Positions 36,114 through 44,169 of a stretch of 64,000 bases of DNA are shown piece after piece. Location of the stretch: assembly GCA_029252805.1 (NCBI GenBank), contig JAQXAR010000015.1:119793-183792 (forward strand), given 5' to 3'. A program made the translations under genes and the position numbers. Source of the stretch: Rickettsiales bacterium. Its GTDB lineage: Bacteria > Pseudomonadota > Alphaproteobacteria > Rickettsiales > JALZUV01. Every line of letters starts with the position of its first letter. Within the stretch, counting starts at the first letter, position 1. A model generated the notes under the pieces. The model made no database searches. It was not told the DNA's origin and worked only from the letters and a program-made list of their open reading frames with translations.

Positions 36114-36925
36114 GCGAAGAATAGCTCCGTCACAATATAGTTGGAGAGTAGAATAAGCACGGAAGCAGAGACCACGGCATTGGTCGTGGCAATCCCCACT
36201 CCTTGTGCGCCACGGCCTGAGAAGAAGCCATGATAGCAGCCCATGAGCGAGATAATGAAACCAAAGACGGAGGCTTTGACTAAGCCAGAAATTACATCAG
36301 GTGCTTCCAAAAACTCGAACGTACTGTTGAGATATGGCCCCGGCGCAAAGCCAAGCTTATGGACACTGACGAGATAACCGCCATAGACACCAATAATATC
36401 AGCGACCAATACGAGTAGGGGTAGCATAAGCACCCCTGCGATTAAGCGCGGGAATACCAGGTAAGCATGTGGGCTGGTCGAAAGCGTTTCGAGTGCGTCA
36501 ATTTGTTCGGTGACACGCATCGTGCCAATCTCCGCAGCGAAGGAGGCGCCGATACGTCCTGCAACCATTAAACCTGCCAATACAGGGCCTAATTCACGCG
36601 TGATAGACAGTACAACAACCGTTGCGATTGAACTCTCTGCGGAAAAGCGAGAGAAGCCAGAATAGCTTTGCAAGGCAAGTACTGCACCTGTGAAGATAGC
36701 GGTAAGGCCAATGACTGGTAGCGAGTAAAAACCGATCTCGACCATCATCCGCCAAATTTGGCGCCAATACCAAGGGCCACGAACGCCTGCAAGCATACCG
36801 CGCCCAGCGAAGAGACTCAAGCGTCCAACGACTTCAAAGAAACTGAGGGCAATCGAGCCAATGGGGATGAATGGGTTCATAGAGGAGTTTGTTTTAACAG
36901 AACTAATTGCTCTGTCCATAGCCAT
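36110..36925 (-). CDS. mlaE: ABC transporter permease, MlaE-type
   Basis: Membrane subunit partnering MlaF. 271 residues, about five or six membrane helices. Family signatures are AVLALQSY, LGPVLAGLMVAGRIGASFAAEIGTM (near 115-140), TEQIDALETL and the C-terminal TNAVVSASVLILL. The start is uncertain: ATG at 36925 overlaps alr by 23 bases, ATG at 36919 by 17, and ATG at 36880 (MNPFIPIG) would avoid overlap and better fit the usual family length. Confidence 0.92.
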   Translation of the reverse strand: MAMDRAISSVKTNSSMNPFIPIGSIALSFFEVVGRLSLFAGRGMLAGVRGPWYWRQIWRMMVEIGFYSLPVIGLTAIFTGAVLALQSYSGFSRFSAESSIATVVVLSITRELGPVLAGLMVAGRIGASFAAEIGTMRVTEQIDALETLSTSPHAYLVFPRLIAGVLMLPLLVLVADIIGVYGGYLVSVHKLGFAPGPYLNSTFEFLEAPDVISGLVKASVFGFIISLMGCYHGFFSGRGAQGVGIATTNAVVSASVLILLSNYIVTELFFA

Positions 36926-38009
36926 GATAATGTCTTTTTACGCGTGGTGAAATACTGGTGAGAATTTCATAGCCGATGGTCTGTGCTGCATCGGCCATGG
37001 CATTCACATCTTGCTTGGCGTTGAGGAGCTCAACACTGGTGCCTTCGCTTAAGGCATCACGCGGAATATGAGTCACATCTAACGTGATGAGATCCATCGA
37101 GATTCGCCCGATAATCGGTGCGGCATGCTCGCCAATGTAGCCGTGCAGGTTGCTACCGGAAAGAATGCGGTGCAAGCCATCGCCATAACCTATTCCGACG
37201 GTCGCAACGCGGGTGCCTTTGGGGACCGTGGCATCCCCCCCATAGCCTACCGGCTCACTCTCTGCCGTCGTCGTGCGGAGTTGTAGAATAGGGGCGGTAA
37301 GCGTGACTACCGGTTCGACCGGATTAGGGCGATCTGTGAATGGGTTGATACCATAAAGCGCGCAACCTGGGCGGGCGAGGTCATGATGAAAGTTTGACCC
37401 TAAAAAGACGCCAGCAGAGTTGGATAAGCTAGCAGGTAGGTTCGGGAAGCAGCGGCGAATATGACTGAAGCGCTCCAGTTGTTGCTTGTTGAATTCGGAA
37501 TCAGTATGGCTCGCGCACGCTAAGTGGCTCATGATAAACCGAATTTGCGCAGCATGCAGGCGCTCCTCTTCCATGGCGAGCTTTTCAGCCTCATCCACTG
37601 AGATCCCTAAGCGGTTCATACCCGTGTCGATATGCAGAACGGAGGCGGCAGCTTTGGTGTCTTTAGCCACTGCCTCCCAACGTTCAAATTGCGGCATCGA
37701 ATTGAGCACGGGAATGATGTTATAATCGAGGAACCCTTCGACTTCACCGCCCTGAACTCCTGCCAAAACATAAATAAATTGGCTGGTTAGTACTTCACGT
37801 AATTCGATCGCCTCGTCTAAGGTGGCAACGAAGAAATGCGGGCAGCCCGCATCGGCCAAGGTAGCGGCAATTTCTTCCATTCCCAAGCCGTATGCATTGG
37901 CTTTGACCACAGCTGCGCAATCATGATTTCCATGAGTTTGGTTTAAAAGCTTCCAATTGCGCAAAATGGCGCCTAGGTCGACTTCTAAAGTAGTAGAACC
38001 AGAATCCAT
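36903..38009 (-). CDS. alr: Alanine racemase
   Basis: PLP enzyme making D-alanine for peptidoglycan. 368 residues; the PLP lysine is K36 in VVKANAYGLG; the second catalytic base Tyr sits in GIGYGDG; HIDTGMNRLG and SNSAGVF are typical. Normal length. Two bases separate it from mscS upstream and it overlaps or abuts mlaE downstream. The order dnaB ... alr, mlaE, mlaF is a common alphaproteobacterial arrangement; here two channel genes are inserted. Confidence 0.96.
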   Translation of the reverse strand: MDSGSTTLEVDLGAILRNWKLLNQTHGNHDCAAVVKANAYGLGMEEIAATLADAGCPHFFVATLDEAIELREVLTSQFIYVLAGVQGGEVEGFLDYNIIPVLNSMPQFERWEAVAKDTKAAASVLHIDTGMNRLGISVDEAEKLAMEEERLHAAQIRFIMSHLACASHTDSEFNKQQLERFSHIRRCFPNLPASLSNSAGVFLGSNFHHDLARPGCALYGINPFTDRPNPVEPVVTLTAPILQLRTTTAESEPVGYGGDATVPKGTRVATVGIGYGDGLHRILSGSNLHGYIGEHAAPIIGRISMDLITLDVTHIPRDALSEGTSVELLNAKQDVNAMADAAQTIGYEILTSISPRVKRHYHGYGQSN

Positions 38010-38011
38010 TC

Positions 38012-38929
38012 TTAGGCAGACTTCCTCTTAGTCGTCGTTGCTTTTTTTGCCGGAGTTTTTTTAGTAGTTACCTTTTTTGGTGTTGTCACTTTAGGTGCGG
38101 GAGCCGCTAACATATGCACATCGCGCTGTGGGAATGGGATGGAAATGCCTTCTTCATCAAAGCGATTTTTAATGGCTTCGGTCAATTCAAACTTCACTTC
38201 GAAATAATCCTCAGACTTCACCCATGGGCGTAAAATAAGGTTCACGCTGCTATCTGCCAATTCAGAAACGGCAAGGTTGTAAGCAGGTTCTGCAAGAATT
38301 TTATCTTGCGAGGTGACGATATCTTTGAGTACTTCCTTTACGTGAGAGAGGTTCTCGTGATAAGCGACGCCAATCACCAAATCGACACGACGTTTTTTCT
38401 TCTGTGAGTAGTTCGTGATATTGCCTGAAATAATAGTGCCATTGGGAATAATGACAGAGCAGTTATCAACGGTGACGAGATGGGTGGTGAAGATATTGAC
38501 TTCCTCCACCGTGCCAGCCACGCCGGCAACATCGATATAATGGCCGTTGCGGAAAGGGCGGAACATAATGATCATTACGCCGGCTGCAAAGTTAGAAAGC
38601 GAACCTTGCAGTGCTAAGCCGATGGCGAGGCCTGCGGCTGCAATAACAGCGGCTAGTGAGGTAGTTTCGACTCCCAAGGCACCAATAGCCGAGATAATAA
38701 CGATACCAAATAAGATGTAATAAATAATGTTGGAAAGGAAAGAGACAATCGTGGAGTCGAGTTTGTTTTTTTCCAGCACTTTGCGAATGAGGTTGCTGAT
38801 ACTTCGTGCAATTACTTTACCAATTAAAAAAATCAGAATCGCGCTAATAATCGCTGTTCCATATTCAATAGCATAACCGACTAAAAATTCAGTATCGATT
38901 TGTGCAATCCATTCGTTCATTTGATCCAT
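38012..38929 (-). CDS. MscS-family mechanosensitive channel with Lys-rich tail
   Basis: Small-conductance mechanosensitive channel that vents solutes on hypo-osmotic shock. 305 residues; three membrane helices, with the pore-lining TM3 in AAAGLAIGLALQGSLSNFA and the beta-domain start FRPFRNGHYIDVAG. The final 35 residues are Lys/Thr/Pro/Ala-rich (KVTTPKKVTTKKTPAKKA), not part of the usual MscS fold, and similar in character to the tail of the adjacent MscL. That tail is expected to lie in the cytoplasm. Confidence 0.93.
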   Translation of the reverse strand: MDQMNEWIAQIDTEFLVGYAIEYGTAIISAILIFLIGKVIARSISNLIRKVLEKNKLDSTIVSFLSNIIYYILFGIVIISAIGALGVETTSLAAVIAAAGLAIGLALQGSLSNFAAGVMIIMFRPFRNGHYIDVAGVAGTVEEVNIFTTHLVTVDNCSVIIPNGTIISGNITNYSQKKKRRVDLVIGVAYHENLSHVKEVLKDIVTSQDKILAEPAYNLAVSELADSSVNLILRPWVKSEDYFEVKFELTEAIKNRFDEEGISIPFPQRDVHMLAAPAPKVTTPKKVTTKKTPAKKATTTKRKSA

Positions 38930-38950
38930 TTTAGTTCTCTCTATTTAGGT

Positions 38951-38986
38951 GTAAAAAAGGCGGCCCTATAAAGACCGCCTTTTTAC
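38951..38986 (-). terminator. Terminator after mscL
   Basis: Stem GGCGG (38959-38963) with CCGCC (38975-38979), extended by A54-58 pairing T80-84; on the minus strand the stem is followed by a run of T. It sits between the mscL stop and the mscS start, so mscS-alr-mlaE-mlaF probably uses its own promoter or readthrough. Confidence 0.8.
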
Positions 38987-39008
38987 GTTTTAATCAAGTA
39001 AGAATAGC

Positions 39009-39491
39009 TTACTTTTTCTTCGCCGGTGCTTTCTTTGCAGGAGCACGTTTTGCAGCAGGCTTTTTCGCCGCAGCTGGCTTCGCAGGAGCTTTTTTCAAAG
39101 CGTCGCGAATTTCTTCAAGAAGAACTTCTTGGGCCGGCTTCGCAGCAGGTTTCGCAGGAGCCGCTTCTTCTTTTTTCTTCATGCCGTTAATCACTTTAAC
39201 TGCCATGAAAACAGCCAGTGCAACGATAGCGAAGTCGATAACGGTTTGAACAAACTCACCATATTTAATTGCAACTTCAACGACATCGCCATTTGCTTCT
39301 TGAATCACATGTTTAAGGTCTGCGAAGTTAACGCCACCCATCATTAGGCCTAGTGGCGGCATAATCACACCATTTACAAAGGCGGATACGATCTTACCAA
39401 AAGCGGCACCAATAATGATACCAACAGCCATATCGACAACATTGCCTTTTATGGCAAAGTCTTTAAATTCTTTCATCATACTCATATTCAA
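39009..39491 (-). CDS. mscL: Large-conductance mechanosensitive channel with Lys/Ala/Pro tail
   Basis: Homopentameric MscL channel, last-resort osmotic safety valve. 160 residues; TM1 [20 protein letters not shown] with the gate glycines, TM2 [18 protein letters not shown], and the cytoplasmic helix [11 protein letters not shown]. Start at 39491 has AGGAG eight bases upstream. Two Lys/Ala/Pro stretches flank that helix: one at about 108-120 and a histone-H1-like tail at about 136-160 ([19 protein letters not shown]). Normal MscL ends near the helix, so the tail is an addition of about 25 residues. Confidence 0.94.
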   Translation of the reverse strand: MNMSMMKEFKDFAIKGNVVDMAVGIIIGAAFGKIVSAFVNGVIMPPLGLMMGGVNFADLKHVIQEANGDVVEVAIKYGEFVQTVIDFAIVALAVFMAVKVINGMKKKEEAAPAKPAAKPAQEVLLEEIRDALKKAPAKPAAAKKPAAKRAPAKKAPAKKK

Positions 39492-39547
39492 ATCTCCTAA
39501 AGTTTCCTAACTTATTGGAGTTTCAAGAGAGTTTTACAAGGGAATCG

Positions 39548-41008
39548 TTAGTAATTGTCTTTTTCGAGGTCAGAAAAACGTGCCATCTCGGCCTGAAAGG
39601 CACAGGTGATGTTCTGAATGCCACCATGTCTGTTTTTCGAAACGATCACTTCGGCCAAGCCATGGATCTTATCCATCTCTTCTTGCCATGCCATAAACTT
39701 ATCGACTTCTTCTTCACGCGGCATGGTGCGCATGAGGTAATATTCCTCACGATACACAAACATCACGATATCCGCATCTTGCTCAATCGAGCCGGATTCG
39801 CGAAGGTCAGCCAGTTGTGGGCGTTTATCATCACGGTTTTCAACCTGACGCGAAAGCTGTGAAAGCGCGATCACGGGGATATTCAATTCCTTGGCGATAG
39901 ATTTTAAACCCATCGTAATTTCAGACACTTCCTGCACACGGTTATCCCCGGATTTTGCCGAGCCGCGCATAAGCTGCAAATAATCGACCACTAAGAGGGA
40001 AAGGTTATGCATCCGCTTCAAGCGCCGAGCGCGGGCGCGCATGGAAGAAATACTGACGGCTGGCGTATCATCAATAAAGAGCGGCAAGCGTGCGATGTTA
40101 TGGCTGCTTTCGACCATCGTTCCGAATTGGTCTTGGTCGAAGGTACCGCGGCGAATGTCGGAGGCGTTGATGCCAGAGTCACTCGAAAGTAAGCGTCCAG
40201 CTAATTGCTCCGATGACATCTCTAATGAGAAGAACCCGACCGATGGCATTTTCGCTGTGCTACCGCTGGCATTATGTTGATGCTCAAAATGTTTCGCCAC
40301 ATGATGCGCCATCGAAAGGGCGAGGGCGGTTTTACCCATCGAAGGACGACCGGCCAGAATAATCAAATCAGAATTTTGGAAGCCGCCGAGCAGTTTATTT
40401 AAACCACTCAAGCCTGTTGGTAAACCAACGGTTTCGCCACTATGTTTAAAGGCGCGTTCAGCACTTGCTACCGCATCTTTCACCGCACCACTGACCGGCG
40501 CGAATGATTTATTGGCGATACCTTCAGAGGCTAGGCTGTAAAGGCGTTGCTCCGCCTCTTCAATATGTTCGGTTGCCGTGCGCTCATCGTCGGCCACGTA
40601 AGCTTCATTGACGACATCAGTGCCGATACTGATCAGCTCCCGTTTCTTGGCAAGGTCGAGCACCAGCTGGCTATATTCTTTCACATTGATGATCGACACC
40701 GCAGAGACGGCGAGTTGCCCAAGATATTCCCCGGCATTGCCGTCTTCCTGTACGAAGCCGTGTTTGAGCGTGACCGCATTGGCAATCATACCTTTTTCGT
40801 GATGCAGGCTGATACTGTGAAAGATCTTTTGATGCAGCGGCTGATAGAAATGCTCCGATTGCAGCGAATCAACCACATGATGCAACGCTTCGTTATTTTG
40901 CAAAATAGCGCCAAGCAGTGCCTGTTCCGCTTCAATATTATGCGGCGCCTCACGAGACAAAGCCTCTGAGTTATTATCCGTATCAACGAGTTGCGGGAGA
41001 GCTTCCAC
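39548..41008 (-). CDS. dnaB: Replicative DNA helicase
   Basis: Hexameric 5'-3' helicase at the replication fork. 486 residues: N-terminal helical domain (APHNIEAEQALLGAIL), linker, RecA-like domain with Walker A GRPSMGKT (220-227), Walker B LLVVDYLQLM, and the C-terminal SIEQDADIVMFVYREEYY. No intein. Normal length. The C-terminus is followed by mscL, 56 bases away. Confidence 0.97.
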   Translation of the reverse strand: MEALPQLVDTDNNSEALSREAPHNIEAEQALLGAILQNNEALHHVVDSLQSEHFYQPLHQKIFHSISLHHEKGMIANAVTLKHGFVQEDGNAGEYLGQLAVSAVSIINVKEYSQLVLDLAKKRELISIGTDVVNEAYVADDERTATEHIEEAEQRLYSLASEGIANKSFAPVSGAVKDAVASAERAFKHSGETVGLPTGLSGLNKLLGGFQNSDLIILAGRPSMGKTALALSMAHHVAKHFEHQHNASGSTAKMPSVGFFSLEMSSEQLAGRLLSSDSGINASDIRRGTFDQDQFGTMVESSHNIARLPLFIDDTPAVSISSMRARARRLKRMHNLSLLVVDYLQLMRGSAKSGDNRVQEVSEITMGLKSIAKELNIPVIALSQLSRQVENRDDKRPQLADLRESGSIEQDADIVMFVYREEYYLMRTMPREEEVDKFMAWQEEMDKIHGLAEVIVSKNRHGGIQNITCAFQAEMARFSDLEKDNY

Positions 41009-41046
41009 TATATGCGTTCTTCTTATTGTTATGTGAGCGGAGAATT

Positions 41047-41074
41047 AGAATAGCGAGTTTTGAGCTTACGGCAA
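41047..41074 (-). promoter_or_regulatory. Candidate dnaB promoter
   Basis: On the minus strand TTGCCG (41074-41069) and TATTCT (41052-41047) are separated by 16 bases, about 40 bases before the dnaB start. Sigma-70-like by eye only. Confidence 0.45.
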
Positions 41075-41110
41075 GCCTGCTTGTTAATAAAGTTGTCACA
41101 GAACTGTAAC

Positions 41111-41282
41111 TTTACTCATCGAGGCTCTGTCCGTATATTCATCAGGTATTTCGTAATCTGTATTTTATATTTATTATTTTATTTATTTATAACCTAGATT
41201 GTTTGTGATCCTATTATTCACGCCGACAATTCACTACAGATTACGCGTTAGTGTGATGAGTTTGTGATCAAAAAATCTTTAA
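41111..41282. other. AT-rich region with direct repeats
   Basis: Very AT-rich tract at about 41155-41195, then two copies of GTTTGTGATC (41201-41210 and 41260-41269), and TTATTCACG at about 41214, one base off a DnaA-box pattern. Together with the flanking ORF candidate this is most of the roughly 500-base gap between dnaB and surf1. Possible regulator-binding region; no gene. Confidence 0.35.
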
Positions 41283-41450
41283 TACCTTTATACTACGCCA
41301 ATCAAAACTGGTAAAAAGAAAGAAGAGAAGAAAAAGAAAAACACGGAAGAGATTCTAAAAGCTAAAGCCAAAAAGCTTGGTAAACAAAAGCCGAAGATTC
41401 TCACGAAAAAACAAAAGAGGACTTTTGTGAAGACAAAGTCGACGAGGTAG
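41283..41450 (+). CDS. Lysine-rich open frame without standard start
   Basis: A plus-strand frame of about 55 codons from a TAA at 41280-41282 to TAG at 41448-41450. From ATC 41301 it reads IKTGKKKEEKKKKNTEE, then ILKAKAKKLGKQKPK and ends VKTKSTR; nearly half the residues are Lys. There is no ATG, GTG or TTG in frame and no clear ribosome-binding site. A strong plus-strand terminator follows 20 bases later, and TATACT lies at 41289-41294, so a short plus-strand transcript is likely. It could be a basic peptide from an ATC start, a decayed gene end, or an RNA gene. Confidence 0.35.
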   Translation, partial: YLYTTPIKTGKKKEEKKKKNTEEILKAKAKKLGKQKPKILTKKQKRTFVKTKSTR

Positions 41451-41470
41451 GTTTTTTCGATTATTAAAAG

Positions 41471-41507
41471 ACAGCAGCATGCACGCAGTGTGCTGCTGTT
41501 CTTTTTT
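41471..41507 (+). terminator. Strong terminator after the lysine-rich frame
   Basis: ACAGCAGCA (41471-41479) pairs with TGCTGCTGT (41491-41499), 9 base pairs, followed by TCTTTTTT on the plus strand. There is no T-run on the minus side. Because surf1 is leftward and ends at 41510, this terminator implies transcription from the left on the plus strand. Confidence 0.85.
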
Positions 41508-41509
41508 GT

Positions 41510-42208
41510 CTAATTTTTGGGTTGGCGTAGAACTCGGGCCCAGAACATGATGAGGGCGCCGAGGGCTAATGCATACCAGGTGAGGGCATAGCCGAGATGA
41601 TCGTTGCGGAAAACACGCACGCCATCAGAAGGAATAGGAAAGGCGTTAATATCGGGTTCGGCTTCGATGACTTCTAGCATCACGGGTTCAGGTGTGACGC
41701 CAGTAAATTCAGTGATCGCGGGCACATCCACCGTGAACCAAAAGTTCTTTTTTGGATGATTCTCCGGCGTGAAAAGTTGTGCTTGTTTCGGGATGCGCAG
41801 CACAGCCGTCAGGCTCGCGTGCGATTGGGCGATAGAATCAGCGCGCTTTTCCTGATCTTTCAGTTCAAACGGAATCCAGCCACGATTGACGAGAAAGATT
41901 CGACCATCCTTCATCTTCATTGGGGTGAGCACTTGGTATCCGGTTTTGCCGTGCCAGCGACGGCCACCTAAATGCACCTCTTTATCATGCATAAACTTAC
42001 CGCTGAATTTTAGGTGGCGGTAGGCATTGTTATTCAAATCTTGTGAAGCGATGGCGCTTAGTTCAAGCGCGGGCAAGGTCTTGCCGGTTTCATATTGTGC
42101 AAGCAGCTGATCTTTCCATGCAAGGCGCTGCATTTGCCAGCTGCCAAGCCCAACCAACACACCAACCGTACCGGCAATAAAGATCCAGGGAATAAGACGT
42201 TTCAGCAT
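41510..42208 (-). CDS. SURF1 cytochrome oxidase assembly protein
   Basis: Inner-membrane assembly factor for cytochrome c oxidase (heme a insertion). 232 residues with a helix at each end (about 7-25 and 208-227) enclosing a periplasmic domain. Family signatures are HLGGRRWHGKTGYQVLTP and FLVNRGWIP. Last gene of the leftward oxidase block, starting one base before the DUF983 stop. Confidence 0.92.
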   Translation of the reverse strand: MLKRLIPWIFIAGTVGVLVGLGSWQMQRLAWKDQLLAQYETGKTLPALELSAIASQDLNNNAYRHLKFSGKFMHDKEVHLGGRRWHGKTGYQVLTPMKMKDGRIFLVNRGWIPFELKDQEKRADSIAQSHASLTAVLRIPKQAQLFTPENHPKKNFWFTVDVPAITEFTGVTPEPVMLEVIEAEPDINAFPIPSDGVRVFRNDHLGYALTWYALALGALIMFWARVLRQPKN

Positions 42209-42529
42209 TTAATCCTCATTTGTCAGGGTATATTGATAATTGATCAGCCAGCCTTTGAGATAGCGCAGCATAAAGGGCGAGCCAATACAGATGGCCGGAA
42301 CCCAGAGTACGGCATGTATCCAGTAAGCCGGTTCGTATTTTAGTTCAACCCAAGCAGCTAATCCGCAAATCAGAAATCCCATAATGGTCATCACTAAGAA
42401 GGCGGGGCCATCGGCGGTTTCGTGCTTATCTAGCTCATACTCGCATTCAGGGCAGTGCTTATGTACGCTTAGAAAACCCGAAAAGACAGAGCCTTGCTTG
42501 CAATGTGGGCAGTGGATCAACCACCCCAC
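42209..42529 (-). CDS. DUF983 family membrane protein
   Basis: About 106 residues. Begins with zinc-ribbon-like cysteine pairs CPHCKQG and CPEC, followed by two membrane helices (about 45-65 and 70-88), as in DUF983 proteins that are routinely found between coxC and surf1. The start is uncertain: GTG at 42529 overlaps coxC by 13 bases; TTG at 42520 is an alternative. Longer upstream readings lie wholly inside coxC and are not credible. Confidence 0.85.
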   Translation of the reverse strand: MGWLIHCPHCKQGSVFSGFLSVHKHCPECEYELDKHETADGPAFLVMTIMGFLICGLAAWVELKYEPAYWIHAVLWVPAICIGSPFMLRYLKGWLINYQYTLTNED

Positions 42530-43332
42530 CAGTAAACAAAGATGAACAGGAACAACCATACGACATCGACAAAGTGCCAATACCAAGCCGCAAATTCAAA
42601 ACCGAGATGGTTCTTCTTCGTTAGCTGACCTTTGCGGGCACGAACCAAGCACACGGCAAGGAAGATCGTTCCGATAAGTACGTGCAAGCCGTGGAAGCCA
42701 GTCGCCATGTAGAAGGTGCTGGCATAAATGCCATCTGTAAAGCCAAAGGCTGCGTGAGAATATTCATACGCCTGCAGCAGGGTAAAGCTTCCTCCGAGGA
42801 ATACGGTCCAGCTAAGGCCTTTAATCAAGCCGTCGCGGTCATCATCTAGCAATGCATGATGTGCCCAAGTCGCCGTGCAGCCTGAAAGAAGGAGGATCAG
42901 GGTGTTTAGGAACGGGAGGCTAAATGCGTCGAAGGTTTCGATACCTTTAGGCGGCCAAATGCCTTCTGCCATCGTCCAGACATCTTCCAAAGGAAGGACA
43001 GGATACATGCTAGCATTGAAGAATGCCCAGAAGAAGGCCGCAAAGAACATGACTTCAGACGTAATGAAGAGCGCCATACCTGCGCGTAAGCCGAGCTGTA
43101 CCGGTGCCGTGTGAACGGGATCTTTCGTAGATTCCTCAACAACATCACGCCACCAGCCATACATGGTGTAAAACACACCGAGTAAGCCAAGAATGGCAAG
43201 GGCTTTACCAAAAACGACATCATGCATCGCCATCGCCATGCCAAGTGTGAATGCGAGTAAGCTCATTGCGCCGACAAACGGCCATGGGCTCGGGTCTACG
43301 AGGTGATAGGGATGTGCAGGTTTTTCAGCCAT
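42517..43332 (-). CDS. coxC: Cytochrome c oxidase subunit III
   Basis: Seven-helix subunit of aa3-type oxidase. 271 residues starting AEKPAHPYHLVDPSPWPF, the family's N-terminal signature; SEVMFFAAFFWAFF near 90, GFHGLHVLIGTIFL near 205 and the terminal WHFVDVVWLFLFIFVYWW are intact. Normal length. coxA and coxB are not in the window. Confidence 0.96.
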   Translation of the reverse strand: MAEKPAHPYHLVDPSPWPFVGAMSLLAFTLGMAMAMHDVVFGKALAILGLLGVFYTMYGWWRDVVEESTKDPVHTAPVQLGLRAGMALFITSEVMFFAAFFWAFFNASMYPVLPLEDVWTMAEGIWPPKGIETFDAFSLPFLNTLILLLSGCTATWAHHALLDDDRDGLIKGLSWTVFLGGSFTLLQAYEYSHAAFGFTDGIYASTFYMATGFHGLHVLIGTIFLAVCLVRARKGQLTKKNHLGFEFAAWYWHFVDVVWLFLFIFVYWWGG

Positions 43333-43335
43333 GAT

Positions 43336-43905
43336 TCATGAGCCTTCATTAGAAGTTTGTGTATTGGCATTTTTTACCGGAAAAAATGTGTAAGACAAGG
43401 TGATTGTGGTAACATTTTGCGCATCATCGTCATTTAGCATGTCTGGGTCTATGTAAAATGACACAGGCATATCCATGGACTCACCGGGTGCAAGTGTTTG
43501 TTCATCAAAGCAAAAGCATTGAATTTTAGCGAAATATTCGCCCATTTTATGGGGGGTCACATTATAAGTCGCCATTCCGGTCGTCGGTTGGTCGCTTAAG
43601 TTGGTTGCCTTGAAAAAAGCGAGTTTATGTTCGCCGACTTTCATAGGGATGGAGTTTTGCTTTGTTTCAAACTTCCAAGGCAGCCCGTCAAAGGTGATAG
43701 CATTAAAGCGAACCGTGATTTCGTGATCGGATGGTTTTGTAGGGATATCGGCTAGCGTGACTTCGGTGGTGGTGCCACCATAACCGGTGACCTGGCAGAA
43801 GAGGCGATAAAGCGGTACCGAAGCGTAACTCAGCATTGTCATGCCCACAACGATGGCAACAAGACTCAAAACCAGAGAATTGTTTTTATTTTTAGGAGCG
43901 CTCAT
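43336..43905 (-). CDS. ctaG: Cytochrome c oxidase assembly protein CtaG/Cox11
   Basis: Delivers copper to the CuB site of CoxA. Start set at 43905 (MSAPKNKNN); the extra upstream codons overlap coxF. 189 residues: one membrane helix (about 10-30) and a periplasmic immunoglobulin-like domain with the copper-binding CFCF motif in KIQCFCFDEQ and the conserved MPVSFYIDP. Three bases before coxC. Confidence 0.94.
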   Translation of the reverse strand: MSAPKNKNNSLVLSLVAIVVGMTMLSYASVPLYRLFCQVTGYGGTTTEVTLADIPTKPSDHEITVRFNAITFDGLPWKFETKQNSIPMKVGEHKLAFFKATNLSDQPTTGMATYNVTPHKMGEYFAKIQCFCFDEQTLAPGESMDMPVSFYIDPDMLNDDDAQNVTTITLSYTFFPVKNANTQTSNEGS

Positions 43906-43912
43906 GTTTACT

Positions 43913-44050
43913 TCAAGTCGCTCGAGCCACCGTTTCACCGAATTTAATGAAGCTCATCGAGTAAAGAAGCAGCATAAAACCTAAGAGAAGGGCGAGTAAT
44001 ATCCAATTTTTAGTGCGGAGAGCTTTGCCGCGGTCAGTATCATTTTCCAT
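43913..44050 (-). CDS. CoxF-like small membrane protein
   Basis: 45 residues from ATG 44050 (MENDTDRGK), with one membrane helix NWILLALLLGFMLLLYSMSF. It lies seven bases before ctaG. Alphaproteobacterial oxidase operons typically have such a single-helix CoxF just before ctaG. An upstream in-frame ATG at 44149 would add 33 unlikely residues. The family is defined more by position and topology than by sequence. Confidence 0.75.
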   Translation of the reverse strand: MENDTDRGKALRTKNWILLALLLGFMLLLYSMSFIKFGETVARAT

Positions 44051-44169
44051 GCAGCTCTTATAGACAAATGAAAGGGTTTTGGCGAGCGTAATCGGAATCA
44101 TAGCTTGCAGTTTCTTACATCCCTGATAGAAGGTTTTGAAATAATACAAAAATATCAGGGTAATTAAAT

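Noticed and set aside
40007..40280. Plus-strand small frames opposite dnaB
   Set aside because: Antisense shadows of a well-conserved helicase; no independent signals.
41214..41222. DnaA box / replication origin near dnaB
   Set aside because: Only one imperfect box and an AT-rich tract; an origin needs a cluster of boxes.
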